DNA of 64,000 nt from Pseudomonas sp. JQ170C (GCF_035581345.1 NZ_CP141608.1:372001-436000), one strand, 5' to 3'; positions 19,122 through 28,975 are shown, counted from the first letter of the stretch. Made by a program: numbers and translations. Notes: generated from the sequence alone by a model not told the origin.

Positions 19122-21038
19122 TTACAGCTGGAACCGCCCGACCAGCATCTGCAAGTGGTTCCCCAACCGCGCCAGCTCGACACTCGACGCCGCCGTCTCT
19201 TCACTGGCCGCCGAGGTCTGATCCGACACATCCCGAACGTTCATCACGCTGCGGTTGATCTCTTCCGCCACGGCGCTCTGCTGCTCTGCTGCCGCCGCAA
19301 TCTGCTGGTTCATCGCCTGGATCGCCGACACCGTACGGGTGATGGTCTCAAGGGACGTGCCGGCGCGGCGGGTCAGTTCGACGCTGCTGTCGGTCAGGCT
19401 GCGGCTGGCATCCATCACCGTGGCCACTTGCTGGGTACCGTTCTGCAAGCCCGCGATCAGTTGCTCGATTTCTTCGGTGGACTGTTGGGTGCGCTGGGCC
19501 AGGCTGCGCACTTCATCGGCGACCACGGCAAAGCCGCGTCCGGCCTCACCGGCGCGCGCCGCTTCGATAGCGGCGTTGAGGGCCAGCAGGTTGGTTTGCT
19601 GGGCCACTGACTTGATCACATCAAGCACGCTGCCGATCTTGTCGCTTTCGGCCTTGAGCTGGCCCATGGCTTCGCTGGAGTGGTTCACCTCGCAGGCCAA
19701 GCGCTCGATCTGGGCGATCGCTTCGCCTACCACCCGGTCACCTTCCCGAGCCTGTTGGTCGGCCGCCACGGCCGCCTCAGAGGCTTCTTCGGCGTTACGG
19801 GCGACCTCATGCACAGTGGCGGCCATTTCGTTCATGGCGGTGGCCACCTGGTCGGTCTCGACCTTTTGGTTGTTGACCCCGGCGCTGGTCTGCTCGGTCA
19901 CTGCCGACAGCTCTTCGGCGGCACTGGCGATCTGGGTGACGCCGTCACCGATGCCGCCAATCAGCTCGCGCAGGCTGACAGTCATGCGCTGCATGCTGCG
20001 CTGTAGCTGGCCCAGCTCGTCGCGGCGCTCGACAGTGAGGTCCTGGCGCAGGTCGCCGCTGGCGATTCGGTCGGCGGCGTTCAAGGTCTGGCGCAGGGGA
20101 ATGACGATCTGGCGGGTGATGGCCCAGGCAGCAAGCAGGCTGAGCAGCAGGGCCAGGACAGTGGCCAGGGTCAGCATGGATTTGGCGTTCTGCGATTCCT
20201 CATCGCGAACCTGGGTCAGGGCGCTCGTCAGTTGCTGGCTCTGGTCGATCAGGGTCTGGCCCAGGCCGGTCATGTGCTGTGTCGCTTGCTCGTTGGCAGC
20301 TTGTGCGGCGCCGAACTGGGTGACAGCTGCCCGGTAAGTGTCCAGCGCACGGGTGGCCTGCTGGAAGCTGCTGGTGAAGTTGGCCGGCAGCACTTCGGTC
20401 AGGGTCTTGAGCTGGGCGGTGGCCTGGTCGATGGCCTCGTAGGCGGCCTGCTGGAATTCGCTTTTGGCGCTGTAGGTGTAGCCGCGCACCTGGAAGCGTG
20501 CCTGCTGCAGCAGTTTGCCGGCGCCAACGACGCTGTTGAACAGGTTCATGTCGCCACCGCTGAGCAGTTGTTGCTCGACGTCGGTAATCAAGGACACGGC
20601 CTGCTCGGCACTGCCTGACATGGCCTGGCGACTGGCCTCGCGCTGTTTCGCCGCCTGGTCAGCCTCTTGCAGCGCCTGGCGGTACTCACGCACGGCCTGC
20701 TTCTGCTGCTCGATGTGTTTTTGATCTTCGGGGCGAGTGATGCGCTGGTCGATGACCTGCAACTGGCGCTCAAGGTTGGCCAGGGTGTTTTCGAGGTGGC
20801 GCGCCGAGGCCTCGTCGCCCCGGATCTGGTAGCCCTGGCGGGCAATGCGCAGATCGAGGGTGGCCTGCAGCACCTGGGAGATGCCGCCCAGGGTATCGCC
20901 GCGCTGGGTGATACCGCTGATGCCTTGCCAGCCGGTCAGGGTAATGCTCAGGGTCAGCAGCAACACCAGGCCGAAGCCGATGCCGAGCTTACGATTGACG
21001 CTCACGTTACCCAGGTGCAGGGCTAACCAACGGTACAT
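19122..21038 (-). CDS. Methyl-accepting chemotaxis protein with HBM-type sensor (McpQ-like)
   Basis: 638-residue transmembrane chemoreceptor. The first membrane helix is at about 17-37 ([17 protein letters not shown]), a large all-helical periplasmic domain spans about 40-280, the second helix is at about 287-308, then HAMP and a cytoplasmic signalling domain. The hairpin tip is intact ([20 protein letters not shown]). A sensor of about 240 residues fits the helical bimodular (HBM) domain of P. putida McpS and McpQ. Gene position matches that of McpQ in KT2440, a citrate receptor, as I recall it. The ligand is inferred from position and domain type only. It is convergent to the ABC transporter genes. 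Confidence 0.88.
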   Translation of the reverse strand: MYRWLALHLGNVSVNRKLGIGFGLVLLLTLSITLTGWQGISGITQRGDTLGGISQVLQATLDLRIARQGYQIRGDEASARHLENTLANLERQLQVIDQRITRPEDQKHIEQQKQAVREYRQALQEADQAAKQREASRQAMSGSAEQAVSLITDVEQQLLSGGDMNLFNSVVGAGKLLQQARFQVRGYTYSAKSEFQQAAYEAIDQATAQLKTLTEVLPANFTSSFQQATRALDTYRAAVTQFGAAQAANEQATQHMTGLGQTLIDQSQQLTSALTQVRDEESQNAKSMLTLATVLALLLSLLAAWAITRQIVIPLRQTLNAADRIASGDLRQDLTVERRDELGQLQRSMQRMTVSLRELIGGIGDGVTQIASAAEELSAVTEQTSAGVNNQKVETDQVATAMNEMAATVHEVARNAEEASEAAVAADQQAREGDRVVGEAIAQIERLACEVNHSSEAMGQLKAESDKIGSVLDVIKSVAQQTNLLALNAAIEAARAGEAGRGFAVVADEVRSLAQRTQQSTEEIEQLIAGLQNGTQQVATVMDASRSLTDSSVELTRRAGTSLETITRTVSAIQAMNQQIAAAAEQQSAVAEEINRSVMNVRDVSDQTSAASEETAASSVELARLGNHLQMLVGRFQL

Positions 21039-21118
21039 GGTGGGACTCCATTGCGATCGGCAGAGGCGATTTTATTGTTCTGGTGCTCATGCATCGGCGC
21101 CAGATCGCAAAACTGAAG

Positions 21119-21826
21119 TCAGAACAGACGAGCGAGCAGGGCGGTGACCGCCGTCTCCACGCGCAGGATGCGCTCGCCGAGTTGCACCGGGGCAAGGCCG
21201 GCCTTGCCCAGCAAGTCGATCTCGTAGGGGATCCAGCCGCCCTCGGGGCCGATGGCGAGGGTCACCGGCTCGTTCAGGCCGCGCGGGCAGGGGGGGAAGG
21301 GGCCGGGGTGGCCGACCAGGCCGAGGGTGCCTTGGGCGATGGCCGGCAGGCGGTCTTCGACGAAGGGCTTGAAGCGCTTCTCGATGATGATCTCGGGCAG
21401 GAGGGTGTCGCGGGTCTGCTCCAGGCCCAGGATCAATTGCTCGCGAATCGCGTCGGGTTCGAGGAATGGCGTTTGCCAGAAGCTTTTCTCGACCCGGTAG
21501 CTGTTGACCAGGATCACCTTGGGCACGCCCATGGTGGCGACGGTCTGGAACACCCGGCGCAGCATCTTCGGGCGCGGCAGGGCCAGCACCAGGGTCAGCG
21601 GCAGCTTGGCCGGCGGTTCGCGGTCGAAGCTGACCGAGAGCTCCGCCTCGTGGCCTTCCAGGCGCAGCACCCGGGCCTCGCCCATCAACCCACCGATGCG
21701 GCCGACGCGCAGGCTGTCGCCCACCGCCACGCGGTGGATTTCCTGCATGTGGGTAAAGCGCCGGTCAGCCAGGACGACGCGGTCAGCCGCGATGAAGTCG
21801 GCCTCTTCGAGGAGCAACAGGTTCAC
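21119..21826 (-). CDS. RsmE-family RNA methyltransferase, second copy
   Basis: 235-residue SPOUT-class protein of the RsmE family (16S rRNA m3U1498 type). The SAM-binding knot is recognisable: [15 protein letters not shown] near residue 190 and [16 protein letters not shown] near 215. A different, more canonical rsmE lies at 53008-53727, so this is a divergent paralogue. Several positions differ: the ACEQCGR stretch of the canonical protein is replaced by LEQTRDT. The start codon overlaps the tatC stop by 4 bp, so it is translated from the tat transcript. Its target may be the same nucleotide or another one. Confidence 0.85.
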   Translation of the reverse strand: MNLLLLEEADFIAADRVVLADRRFTHMQEIHRVAVGDSLRVGRIGGLMGEARVLRLEGHEAELSVSFDREPPAKLPLTLVLALPRPKMLRRVFQTVATMGVPKVILVNSYRVEKSFWQTPFLEPDAIREQLILGLEQTRDTLLPEIIIEKRFKPFVEDRLPAIAQGTLGLVGHPGPFPPCPRGLNEPVTLAIGPEGGWIPYEIDLLGKAGLAPVQLGERILRVETAVTALLARLF

Positions 21827-22614
21827 GGCTGGGTCGCTGGCGGCTGGTCGTTGTGGTCGTCGGCAGCGTCATCCTGCGGCGCACTGCGCTTGCGGATCAG
21901 CGAGCCAAACAGAATGCCGATCTCGAACAGCAGCCACATGGGCACCGCGAGCAGGGTCTGGGAGAAGATGTCCGGCGGGGTCAGGACCATACCGACCACG
22001 AAGCAGCCGATGATCACGTAGGGGCGGATCTTCTTCAGGTACTCCACGTCGACCACGCCGATCCACACCAGCAGCACTACGGCCACGGGAATCTCGAAGG
22101 CGACGCCGAAGGCGAAGAACAGGGTCATGACGAAGTCCAGGTAACTGGCAATGTCCGTCATCATCGACACCCCTTCAGGGGTGGCGCTGGCGAAGAATCC
22201 GAAGATCAGCGGGAACACCAGGAAGTAGGCGAAGGCCATCCCGGCGTAGAACAGGAAGATGCTGGAGATCAGCAACGGAATGGCGATGCGCTTTTCGTGG
22301 CGGTACAGGCCAGGGGCGATGAAACCCCAGATCTGTTGCAGGATCAGCGGGATGGCCAGGAACAGCGAGACGATCATGGTCAGCTTGAACGGCGTCAGGA
22401 ACGGCGAGGCCACGTCGGTGGCGATCATCGTTGCGTTGGCCGGCAAGTGGGCGCGCAAGGGCGCCGAGACCAGGGTGTAGATCTGCTGCGCGAAGGAGAA
22501 CAGCCCGGCGAAGATCAGGAAGATGGCCGCGACGCAGCGCAGCAGGCGTGTACGCAGCTCGGTAAGGTGCGAAACCAGCGGCATCGGCTGGTCGTTTTCC
22601 GGAATATCGCTCAT
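21823..22614 (-). CDS. tatC: Sec-independent protein translocase TatC
   Basis: 263-residue inner-membrane protein with six predicted helices; it recognises twin-arginine signal peptides and forms the receptor complex with TatB. The conserved N-terminal [14 protein letters not shown] motif is near residue 14, followed by the first helix [14 protein letters not shown]. Its start overlaps the end of tatB by 4 bp, and its end overlaps the RsmE-like gene. The short polar C-terminal tail ends [12 protein letters not shown]. Confidence 0.97.
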   Translation of the reverse strand: MSDIPENDQPMPLVSHLTELRTRLLRCVAAIFLIFAGLFSFAQQIYTLVSAPLRAHLPANATMIATDVASPFLTPFKLTMIVSLFLAIPLILQQIWGFIAPGLYRHEKRIAIPLLISSIFLFYAGMAFAYFLVFPLIFGFFASATPEGVSMMTDIASYLDFVMTLFFAFGVAFEIPVAVVLLVWIGVVDVEYLKKIRPYVIIGCFVVGMVLTPPDIFSQTLLAVPMWLLFEIGILFGSLIRKRSAPQDDAADDHNDQPPATQP

Positions 22615-22991
22615 GGGGCTCGCGGGGGCTGTGTCGGTTCGGTGGTCACGCTGGCGGCCGGCGTGGTGTCGCTGCTGGCCGGGGTCGGCGCGGCGGCGGT
22701 TTCGCTGCTGGCAACCGGGGTTACCGGCGGCTGCGGGCTCACGCTTTGCGGGTTGAGGATCTTGCGTGCTTCCTGCTCCATGGAGAGGATGTGCTCGTTG
22801 TGCAGTTGCCGACGGATGTCATCGGCGCCGATCTCACGCTCCACTTCCTGCTTGATCGCATTGAAGCTGCGCTTGAGGCGGCCGATCCACAAGCCTGCGG
22901 TACGCGCGGCACCCGGCAGGCGCTCGGGGCCGAGTACCAGCAGGGCCACCAGGCCCACGAGCAGAAGTTCGCCGAAGCTGATCCCGAACAT
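22611..22991 (-). CDS. tatB: Sec-independent protein translocase TatB
   Basis: 126-residue single-span membrane protein. The N-terminal [20 protein letters not shown] helix is followed by the GPERLP hinge and an amphipathic helix, the hallmark of TatB. The C-terminal part (about residues 80-126) is a Pro/Ala/Thr/Ser-rich disordered tail. It starts 3 bases after tatA and overlaps tatC. Confidence 0.96.
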   Translation of the reverse strand: MFGISFGELLLVGLVALLVLGPERLPGAARTAGLWIGRLKRSFNAIKQEVEREIGADDIRRQLHNEHILSMEQEARKILNPQSVSPQPPVTPVASSETAAAPTPASSDTTPAASVTTEPTQPPRAP

Positions 22992-22994
22992 TGA

Positions 22995-23270
22995 TCAATC
23001 TTTCCTGATGGGCTCTTCGACTTTGTGCGCCTGGCCGTCGATGGTCTGCGGCTGGTTCAGCGGCGAGGCCTGAGGCTGGACGGGCTGTGCCGGTTGTACC
23101 GGCGGCGGGGTCGATTCGGCAGGCTTGGATTCTTCCTCGTTCATGGCCTTGCGAAAGCCCTTGATCGACTCGCCCAGGTCGCTGCCCAGGTTCTTCAGCT
23201 TCTTGGTGCCGAACACCAGTACCACCACGACCAGCAGGACAACCCAGTGTTTCCAGTCAAAAATACCCAT
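22995..23270 (-). CDS. tatA: Sec-independent protein translocase TatA
   Basis: 91-residue pore-forming subunit of the Tat translocase. One membrane helix ([12 protein letters not shown]) is followed by the FGTKKL hinge, the [16 protein letters not shown] amphipathic helix and an acidic then Pro-rich tail. First gene of tatABC, starting 25 bases after hisE, as in other pseudomonads. Confidence 0.97.
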   Translation of the reverse strand: MGIFDWKHWVVLLVVVVLVFGTKKLKNLGSDLGESIKGFRKAMNEEESKPAESTPPPVQPAQPVQPQASPLNQPQTIDGQAHKVEEPIRKD

Positions 23271-23295
23271 GGTGCAATCCCTCGAGATAATTCAG

Positions 23296-23631
23296 TTAGG
23301 CCGAAGGCTGGCGCGCGGCCTTTTCGGCGTGCCCGGACAGGCCAAAGCGGCGGTCCAGCTCGTCCAGCACCGCCTGCGGGTGCTGGCCCAGTGCGGCGAG
23401 CATGACCAGGCTATGGAACCACAGATCGGCGGTCTCGTAGATGACATCGCTGTAATCTCCGCTGTGGGCGGCATCCTTGGCAGCAATGATGGTCTCGATC
23501 GACTCTTCGCCGAGCTTTTCCAGAATCTTGTTCAGGCCCTTGTGATACAGGCTGGCGACGTAGGAACTGTCGGGTTCGGCGCCTTTGCGCGACTCCAGTA
23601 CTTCAGCCAGGCGGGTCAGGGTGTCGCTCAT
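23296..23631 (-). CDS. hisE: Phosphoribosyl-ATP pyrophosphatase HisE
   Basis: 111-residue all-alpha NTP pyrophosphohydrolase that converts PR-ATP to PR-AMP, the second step of histidine synthesis. The conserved [12 protein letters not shown] and [17 protein letters not shown] motifs provide the acidic metal ligands. The frame opens earlier, but the ATG at 23631 stands one base after the hisI stop and matches the family N-terminus ([16 protein letters not shown]). Separate hisI and hisE genes are typical of pseudomonads. Confidence 0.96.
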   Translation of the reverse strand: MSDTLTRLAEVLESRKGAEPDSSYVASLYHKGLNKILEKLGEESIETIIAAKDAAHSGDYSDVIYETADLWFHSLVMLAALGQHPQAVLDELDRRFGLSGHAEKAARQPSA

Positions 23632-23632
23632 G

Positions 23633-24025
23633 TCAGTGTCCTGCGCTGTAGATGGCATGGGGATCCTTGAGGACCGGGTCGACGGTCTTCCACTCACCGT
23701 TTTCATAGACGCGGTAGAAGCAGCTTTCGCGACCGGTATGGCAGGCGATATGCCCCAGTTGCTCGACCATCAGGATGATCACGTCGGCGTCGCAGTCCAG
23801 GCGCATTTCGTGCAGTTTTTGCACATGGCCGGACTCTTCACCCTTGCGCCACAGTTTGCCACGGGAGCGCGACCAGTAGATGGCTCGCTGCTCGGTGGCG
23901 GTCAGGCTCAATGCTTCGCGGTTCATCCAGGCCATCATCAACACGCGCCCGGTCTTGTGGTCCTGGGCAATGGCCGGTACCAGGCCATCGCTGTTCCAGT
24001 TGATCTCGTCCAGCCAGTCTTTCAT
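23633..24025 (-). CDS. hisI: Phosphoribosyl-AMP cyclohydrolase HisI
   Basis: 130-residue zinc enzyme that opens the purine ring of PR-AMP in the third step of histidine synthesis. The metal-binding residues appear in [15 protein letters not shown] and [13 protein letters not shown]. The ATG at 24025 has GGAG about 7 bases upstream and gives [17 protein letters not shown]; a start four codons earlier lacks support. hisI is separated from ubiB by two hairpins, so it may head its own his-tat unit. Confidence 0.96.
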   Translation of the reverse strand: MKDWLDEINWNSDGLVPAIAQDHKTGRVLMMAWMNREALSLTATEQRAIYWSRSRGKLWRKGEESGHVQKLHEMRLDCDADVIILMVEQLGHIACHTGRESCFYRVYENGEWKTVDPVLKDPHAIYSAGH

Positions 24026-24041
24026 GTTCGACTCCAAATCA

Positions 24042-24098
24042 GGGCCTGATTCTGTGCCAGGCCCTTGCGCTAGTGTGCCAGCCGCAGGCGCGGCTGGC
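24042..24098 (-). terminator. Two hairpins between ubiB and hisI
   Basis: Reading on the minus strand, a 9-bp GC-rich stem (arms 24077-24085 and 24090-24098) begins at the ubiB stop codon, and a second 7-bp stem (arms 24042-24048 and 24058-24064) follows before hisI. Neither has a clear T run, so they may be a weak terminator or an RNA processing and stability site. Confidence 0.5.
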
Positions 24099-25705
24099 TA
24101 TCGACGCACTATCAGGTAGAGGCCCGCGGCGAGCATCAGCCAGGCAGGCCAGGCGGCCGGGGCGCTGAGGCTCACGGCACCGGCGGCCAGGGTTGCGCCG
24201 CCCGCGAGCAGGCCGGCACCGAGCAGGCGCAAGGCCCAGCCATCGCCCTTCTGTTGCCAGGGGCTGGGCGGGTCGGCCAGGTGCGGCTGCGACATGCGTT
24301 CGAGCAAGTCGCGGGTCATACCGGCCAGGTGCGGAATCTGTTCGACCTGGCCGTGCAGGTTCTGCAGCAGGGTCTTGGGGCTGACGCGCTCGCGCATCCA
24401 GCGCTCCAGGAACGGCTGGGCAGTGCTCCACAGGTCCAGGTCGGGGTACAGCTGGCGCCCCAGGCCTTCGATATTGAGCAGGGTTTTCTGCAACAGGACA
24501 AGCTGCGGCTGGACCTCCATGTTGAAGCGCCGCGCGGTCTGGAACAGACGCATCAGTACCTGGCCGAAGGAAATATCCTTGAGCGGCTTCTCGAAGATCG
24601 GTTCGCACACGGTGCGGATCGCCGCCTCGAACTCGTTGAGCTTGGTATGGGCCGGCACCCAGCCCGAGTCGATGTGCAACTGGGCCACGCGGCGGTAGTC
24701 GCGCTTAAAGAAGGCGAACAGGTTGCGGGCCAGATAGTCCTGGTCTTCAGGCGTCAGGCTGCCGACGATGCCGCAGTCGATGGCAATGTACTGCGGGCTC
24801 CAGGGTTTGACGGTGCTGACAAAGATGTTGCCCGGGTGCATGTCGGCGTGGAAGAAGCTGTCGCGGAATACCTGGGTGAAGAAGATCTCGACACCGCGCT
24901 CGGCGAGCATCTTCATGTCGGTGCGCTGGTCGGCCAGGGTGGCCAGGTCAGTGACCTGGATGCCGTAGATGCGCTCCATCACCAGCACCTTGGGACGGCA
25001 CCAGTCCCAGTACACCTGGGGCACGTACATCATGTCCGAGCCCTCGAAGTTGCGCTTGAGCTGGCTGGCGTTGGCAGCCTCGCGCAGCAGATCGAGCTCG
25101 TCGTAGATGGTTTTTTCGTAGTCGTTGACCACTTCCACCGGGTGCAGCAGGCGGGCATCGGCCGACACACGCTCGGCGCCGCGGGCGATCAGGAACAGCC
25201 AGGCCAGGTCCTGGGCGATGATCGGCTTGAGGCCCGGGCGCACCACCTTGACCACCACCTCTTCGCCGCTCTTGAGCTTGGCCGCGTGTACCTGGGCGAC
25301 CGACGCCGAGGCCAGCGGTTCGACGTCGAAACGGCTGAACACTTCGCTGATCTTGGCACCGAGCTGTTCTTCGATCAGGGCCACGGCCTTTTGTGGATCG
25401 AAGGGCGGCACCCGGTCCTGCAGCAGCATCAGCTCATCGGCGATGTCTTCGGGCAGCAGGTCACGGCGGGTTGAAAGTAGCTGGCCGAACTTGATGAAGA
25501 TCGGGCCCAGGTCCTGCAGCGCCAGGCGCAGGCGTGCGCCGCGGCTGAGTTCCAGGGTTTTGCGGGGAAACCAGCGCCAAGGCATCAGGTGCCGCAGGGC
25601 CATCAGCCACCAGGGCAACGGCAGTTCAAACAGCAAGTCATCGAGACGGTAGCGGATGACCACGCTCTGGATGCGCAACAGACGGCGGACGGCAAGCAGC
25701 TTCAT
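24098..25705 (-). CDS. ubiB: Ubiquinone biosynthesis accessory protein kinase-like UbiB
   Basis: 535-residue atypical kinase-like (ABC1/ADCK/UbiB) protein with ATPase activity that supports the ubiquinone biosynthesis complex. The [17 protein letters not shown] motif is near residue 72, the Ala-rich loop [13 protein letters not shown] near 132 and the [11 protein letters not shown] catalytic loop near 288. Two C-terminal membrane helices (about 488-508 and 513-532) anchor it. Its start overlaps the ubiJ stop by 4 bp. Confidence 0.97.
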   Translation of the reverse strand: MKLLAVRRLLRIQSVVIRYRLDDLLFELPLPWWLMALRHLMPWRWFPRKTLELSRGARLRLALQDLGPIFIKFGQLLSTRRDLLPEDIADELMLLQDRVPPFDPQKAVALIEEQLGAKISEVFSRFDVEPLASASVAQVHAAKLKSGEEVVVKVVRPGLKPIIAQDLAWLFLIARGAERVSADARLLHPVEVVNDYEKTIYDELDLLREAANASQLKRNFEGSDMMYVPQVYWDWCRPKVLVMERIYGIQVTDLATLADQRTDMKMLAERGVEIFFTQVFRDSFFHADMHPGNIFVSTVKPWSPQYIAIDCGIVGSLTPEDQDYLARNLFAFFKRDYRRVAQLHIDSGWVPAHTKLNEFEAAIRTVCEPIFEKPLKDISFGQVLMRLFQTARRFNMEVQPQLVLLQKTLLNIEGLGRQLYPDLDLWSTAQPFLERWMRERVSPKTLLQNLHGQVEQIPHLAGMTRDLLERMSQPHLADPPSPWQQKGDGWALRLLGAGLLAGGATLAAGAVSLSAPAAWPAWLMLAAGLYLIVRR

Positions 25706-26325
25706 GCGTTATCGCTGGTATCAAGGGATCGGGCAAGGCGCTCGATGCGCGCCTCGAGGCGTTCAATATCGACTTTGAGCGTGTCGAGCTCGCTGAATCG
25801 GGCTTCGGCTTCACGTTGACCGACCAGAGTGCGGGCTTCTTCGGCCAGGTACTCGGAGAGGTTCTGGTTCAGATTGGCCAGGCCCTGGCGCGTCCAGCTG
25901 GCGCGGCTGCGCAGATGGCCGCTGAGCAGTTGCGTGGCGACCGGGCCGAGCCAGCGCGAGACTTCGTATTCCCAGTCCAGCTCCAGGTCCTGCAGCACCG
26001 CGACCAGGTCCAGCAGTACCGCGCTGTTGCCTTCGAGCTCGACCTGCGGGCTGTGCAGTACCGAGGTCTTGTCCTGGCTCAGGGCCAGGCGAACCAGGCT
26101 GCTGGCCGGGGCACGCAGGGTGCAGTCGGCTGCAATCTCCCAGTGGGCGGCGAGCATCAGGCCGTCTTCACCGGGCAGGATGAACACCTGCAGCGCTGGC
26201 TGGCGACAGTCGATGGCAATCACCTTGCCATCGAGCGCAGCCAGGCGCGGCAGCGCCGTGCTGTCCAGGCGCAGGACACGGTTCAGACCGTGCTCGACGC
26301 TGGCGAGAAGACCGGCCAGGAGCAT
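25702..26325 (-). CDS. ubiJ: Ubiquinone biosynthesis accessory factor UbiJ
   Basis: 207-residue soluble protein with an N-terminal SCP2 lipid-binding domain (about residues 15-115) and a C-terminal coiled coil rich in Arg/Glu/Leu ([20 protein letters not shown]). UbiJ binds ubiquinone intermediates and, with UbiK, organises the soluble Ubi metabolon. The gene sits between ubiE and ubiB with 1-bp and 4-bp overlaps, the usual proteobacterial order. Confidence 0.93.
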   Translation of the reverse strand: MLLAGLLASVEHGLNRVLRLDSTALPRLAALDGKVIAIDCRQPALQVFILPGEDGLMLAAHWEIAADCTLRAPASSLVRLALSQDKTSVLHSPQVELEGNSAVLLDLVAVLQDLELDWEYEVSRWLGPVATQLLSGHLRSRASWTRQGLANLNQNLSEYLAEEARTLVGQREAEARFSELDTLKVDIERLEARIERLARSLDTSDNA

Positions 26326-27095
26326 CAGGGCTTGATGCCCCGGTGCAGGGCAACGATGCCGCTGGTCATGTTGTGGTAGGTGACGCGGTCGAAACCGGCC
26401 TCGACCATCATGGCCTTGAGGGTTTCCTGATCGGGGTGCATGCGGATCGACTCGGCCAGGTAACGGTAGCTTTCCGAGTCGTTGGTGATCAGCTTGCCGG
26501 CCAGGGGCATGAAGGCGAACGAGTAGGCGTCGTAGACCTTGGACATCAGCTTGCTGGTCGGCTTGGAGAACTCCAGCACCAGCAGGCGGCCACCGGGCTT
26601 GAGCACTCGCAGCATCGAGCGAATGGCATCTTCCTTGTGGGTGACGTTACGCAGGCCGAAAGCGATGGTCACACAGTCGAAATGGTTGTCGGGGAACGGC
26701 AGCTTTTCAGCGTCGGCCTGGACGAACTCGATATTGCCGGCCACGCCACGGTCGAGCAGGCGGTCGCGACCAACCTTGAGCATCGACTCGTTGATGTCGG
26801 CCAGCACCACCTGGCCGGTGGGGCCGACCAGTTGCGAGAACTTGGCGGCCAGGTCGCCAGTGCCGCCGGCGATGTCCAGTACCCGGTTACCGCTGCGCAC
26901 GCCGGACAGCTCGATGGTAAAGCGCTTCCACAGGCGGTGCATGCCGCCGGAAAGCACATCGTTCATCAGGTCGTATTTGGCTGCTACAGAATGGAAAACC
27001 TCAGCGACCTTCTCCGCTTTCTGGCTTTCCGGCACGTTCTGATAGCCGAAATGGGTGACGGGTTCGGCGTTGTCGCCTTTGCGCTGATTGTTCAT
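26325..27095 (-). CDS. ubiE: Ubiquinone/menaquinone C-methyltransferase UbiE
   Basis: 256-residue SAM-dependent methyltransferase that adds the C2 methyl group in ubiquinone synthesis. The SAM-binding [15 protein letters not shown] motif is near residue 73, the UbiE signature [18 protein letters not shown] near 40 and [20 protein letters not shown] near 150. First gene of ubiE-ubiJ-ubiB. It is divergent from a small polyhydroxyalkanoate-system protein gene, with 125 bp between the starts. Confidence 0.97.
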   Translation of the reverse strand: MNNQRKGDNAEPVTHFGYQNVPESQKAEKVAEVFHSVAAKYDLMNDVLSGGMHRLWKRFTIELSGVRSGNRVLDIAGGTGDLAAKFSQLVGPTGQVVLADINESMLKVGRDRLLDRGVAGNIEFVQADAEKLPFPDNHFDCVTIAFGLRNVTHKEDAIRSMLRVLKPGGRLLVLEFSKPTSKLMSKVYDAYSFAFMPLAGKLITNDSESYRYLAESIRMHPDQETLKAMMVEAGFDRVTYHNMTSGIVALHRGIKP

Positions 27096-27220
27096 ATCGC
27101 TTCACCGGAAAAAATTACTGGCCATTCTAGGGCGTACGGTCGGATTTGTCTTGGCGGGGTGTGTCGCAGGTGGGGGGCGGGCATAATAGTCAGTATGCCT
27201 CTGAACCCAGGATTGAACGA

Positions 27221-27496
27221 ATGACCCAGATCAGCGTTGAACGCAAACACAGCCTGGGCCGCCAAGCGGCTCGGGAAAAGGCCCAGGCCCTGGTCGACAA
27301 ACTGGCCCGCGAATACGACCTCACTGCCCGCTGGGACGGCGACCGGGTCGAGGTCAAGCGCAGTGGCGCCAATGGCAGCGTGCAGATCGGCGAAGACACC
27401 ATCAAAGTCGAACTCAAGCTGGGCATGATGTTGTCGATGATGAGCGGAACCATCAAATCCGAGATCGAGCGGGCTCTCGAGAAGGCGCTCGCCTAG
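27221..27496 (+). CDS. Polyhydroxyalkanoic acid system family protein
   Basis: 91-residue protein of the family named after PHA gene regions (PHA_gran_rgn). It is a small alpha/beta protein: an Arg/Lys-rich first helix (KHSLGRQAAREKAQALVDKL), then strands around YDLTARWDGDRVEVKRSG and a final helix. The molecular role is unknown. It lies directly upstream of phaI but is separated from it by a repeat element and the likely PhaD operator. The ATG at 27221 is chosen over an earlier in-frame start because it matches the family N-terminus. Confidence 0.8.
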   Translation: MTQISVERKHSLGRQAAREKAQALVDKLAREYDLTARWDGDRVEVKRSGANGSVQIGEDTIKVELKLGMMLSMMSGTIKSEIERALEKALA

Positions 27497-27517
27497 CGGC
27501 TCAAGGGGGGAGTTTTT

Positions 27518-27618
27518 AGCTGCAAGCTGCAAGTGGTTTGCGGTGAGCGGGAGGAGGGCGAAGGTTTCAAGATCACCGCTGCTCCTACTTGCCGCTTGAA
27601 GCTTAAAGCTTGCAGCTG
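27518..27618. repeat. Second-family palindromic repeat (AGCTGCAAGC type), copy a
   Basis: Begins AGCTGCAAGCTGCAAGTGG and ends with the inverted form TTGCCGCTTGAAGC...AGCTTGCAGCT. The same family recurs at 34743, 42987 and 63679. It lies between the PHA-system protein gene and phaI. Confidence 0.75.
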
Positions 27619-27622
27619 CCCT

Positions 27623-27647
27623 TTATTAGTGTGCCGTTTCTAATTTT
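27623..27647. promoter_or_regulatory. Candidate PhaD operator before phaI
   Basis: ATTAG (27625-27629) and CTAAT (27640-27644) are inverted arms. About 17 of 25 positions are identical to the reverse complement of 34303-34327 upstream of phaC1, the shared core being TTAG-N-G-N-GC then TTTCTAATT. PhaD is known to act on both phaC1 and phaI promoters. Confidence 0.6.
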
Positions 27648-27721
27648 TCTCCCTACCTTATGCTCAAGCCCAACTTCCATGGGCAGTTCCTCCATATCTA
27701 TTCGAGCGTGAGGTGCAGAGC

Positions 27722-28141
27722 ATGGCCAAAGTGATCCTGAAGAAGAAAGACGACGCCCAGCGTACGCTGGGTGAGGTGCGCGGCTACGCGCGCAAGATTT
27801 GGCTGGCAGGCCTGGGCGCTTATGTCCGGGTGGGTCAGGAAGGTGCCGACTACCTGAAAGAGCTGGTCAAGGCCGGCGAAACCGTCGAGAAGCGCAGCAA
27901 GAAGCGTATCGACCATGAGCTCGATGCAGCCAATAGCCAGATCGAGTCGGTCAAGGGCGAGATCTCCAGTGTGAAGGGCAAGGTCGAAGTCCAGCTCGAT
28001 AAAATCGAAAAGGCTTTCGACACACGGGTTGCCAGTGCCTTGAATCGTATCGGCATTCCGTCTAAACATGACGTGGAGGCACTTTCTGCCAAGCTCGATG
28101 AGCTGACGGCATTGCTCGAACGTGTCGCGCGTAAACAATAA
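27722..28141 (+). CDS. phaI: Phasin PhaI (PHA granule-associated protein)
   Basis: 139-residue phasin that coats PHA granules. The N-terminal half contains ARKIWLAGLGAYVRVGQEG, which is shared with PhaF, and the rest is a long amphipathic helix or coiled coil (heptads in IDHELDAANSQIESVKGEIS) ending in a leucine-zipper-like segment. Start ATG 27722 follows GTGAGGTG. phaF starts 10 bases after the stop, so the two form the phaIF operon, convergent to phaC1ZC2D. Confidence 0.95.
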   Translation: MAKVILKKKDDAQRTLGEVRGYARKIWLAGLGAYVRVGQEGADYLKELVKAGETVEKRSKKRIDHELDAANSQIESVKGEISSVKGKVEVQLDKIEKAFDTRVASALNRIGIPSKHDVEALSAKLDELTALLERVARKQ

Positions 28142-28151
28142 GGAGATCGGG

Positions 28152-28901
28152 ATGGCTGGCAAGAAGAATAGCGATAAAGGAAGCAGCTCCTGGGTCGGGG
28201 GGATCGAGAAGTACTCCCGCAAGATCTGGCTGGCTGGTTTGGGTATCTACTCCAAGATCGACCAGGACGGCAACAAGCTCTTCGAGTCCCTGGTCAAGGA
28301 CGGTGAGAAGGCTGAAAAGCAGGCCAAGGGATCCGTTGACGCGGCCAAGGCTTCGGCCAAGTCGGCCACCTCTCGGGTGGGTGATGTGAAAGACCGCGCA
28401 CTGGGCAAGTGGAGCGAACTCGAAGAAGCTTTCGACAAGCGCCTGAACAGTGCCATTTCGCGTCTGGGCGTACCGAGCCGCAATGAGGTCAAGGCGCTGC
28501 ACCAGCAGGTCGACACGCTGACCAAGCAGATCGAGAAACTGACCGGTGCCTCGGTCAAGCCGGCTTCCAGCAAGCCTGCGGCCGCCAAGACTGCAGCCAA
28601 GCCACTGGCCAAGGCTGCGCCGAAAGCGGCAGCCAAGCCTGCAGCTGCGAAGACTGCAGCGGCCAAGCCGGCTGCTAAACCTGCAGCCAAGCCGGCAGCA
28701 GCCAAAGCGGCAGCAAAACCTGCCGCGGCGAAAAAGCCTGCGGTGAAGAAAGCACCGGCCAAGCCAGCAGCAGCCAAGCCTGCAGCACCGGCCGTCAGTG
28801 CAGCACCAGCACCGAGCGCTGTACCTGCTGCCACTTCGGCACCGGCTGCACCGGCCGCACCTGCGCCATTGGCTTCGGTGAGTCCGATCAACCCGTCCTG
28901 A
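28152..28901 (+). CDS. phaF: Phasin PhaF with histone H1-like tail
   Basis: 249-residue phasin with two parts. Residues 1-140 resemble PhaI, including SRKIWLAGLGIYSKIDQDG and a coiled-coil end. Residues about 145-225 are a Lys/Ala/Pro-rich repeat (units such as KPAAAKTAAAK) like histone H1, and the end is Ala/Pro-rich. In P. putida the basic tail binds DNA and helps distribute granules to daughter cells, while the N-terminal part binds PHA. AAGGAG precedes the ATG. The repeat region shows several near-identical nucleotide units, so its length may vary among strains. Confidence 0.95.
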   Translation: MAGKKNSDKGSSSWVGGIEKYSRKIWLAGLGIYSKIDQDGNKLFESLVKDGEKAEKQAKGSVDAAKASAKSATSRVGDVKDRALGKWSELEEAFDKRLNSAISRLGVPSRNEVKALHQQVDTLTKQIEKLTGASVKPASSKPAAAKTAAKPLAKAAPKAAAKPAAAKTAAAKPAAKPAAKPAAAKAAAKPAAAKKPAVKKAPAKPAAAKPAAPAVSAAPAPSAVPAATSAPAAPAAPAPLASVSPINPS

Positions 28902-28917
28902 TTTTCAGGCGGATCTG

Positions 28918-28971
28918 TCGCGGGGCAAGCCCGCTCCTGCAGAGGTTGCAGGAGCGGGCTTGCCCCGCGAT
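28918..28971. repeat. REP element pair, copy 4
   Basis: TCGCGGGGCAAGCCCGCTCC and its inverted copy make a stem of about 24 bp between the convergent phaF and phaD genes. Confidence 0.92.
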
Positions 28972-28975
28972 GCTT

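Noticed and set aside
21051..21110. Inverted TTGCGATC/GATCGCAA upstream of the chemoreceptor gene
   Set aside because: Eight-base arms 44 bases apart are weak evidence; it may be chance and has no second copy in the window.
28560..28790. Repeated short units in phaF resembling a tandem DNA repeat or CRISPR-like pattern
   Set aside because: The units encode in-frame Lys/Ala/Pro repeats of the known PhaF tail, are not separated by unique spacers and are explained by the protein.
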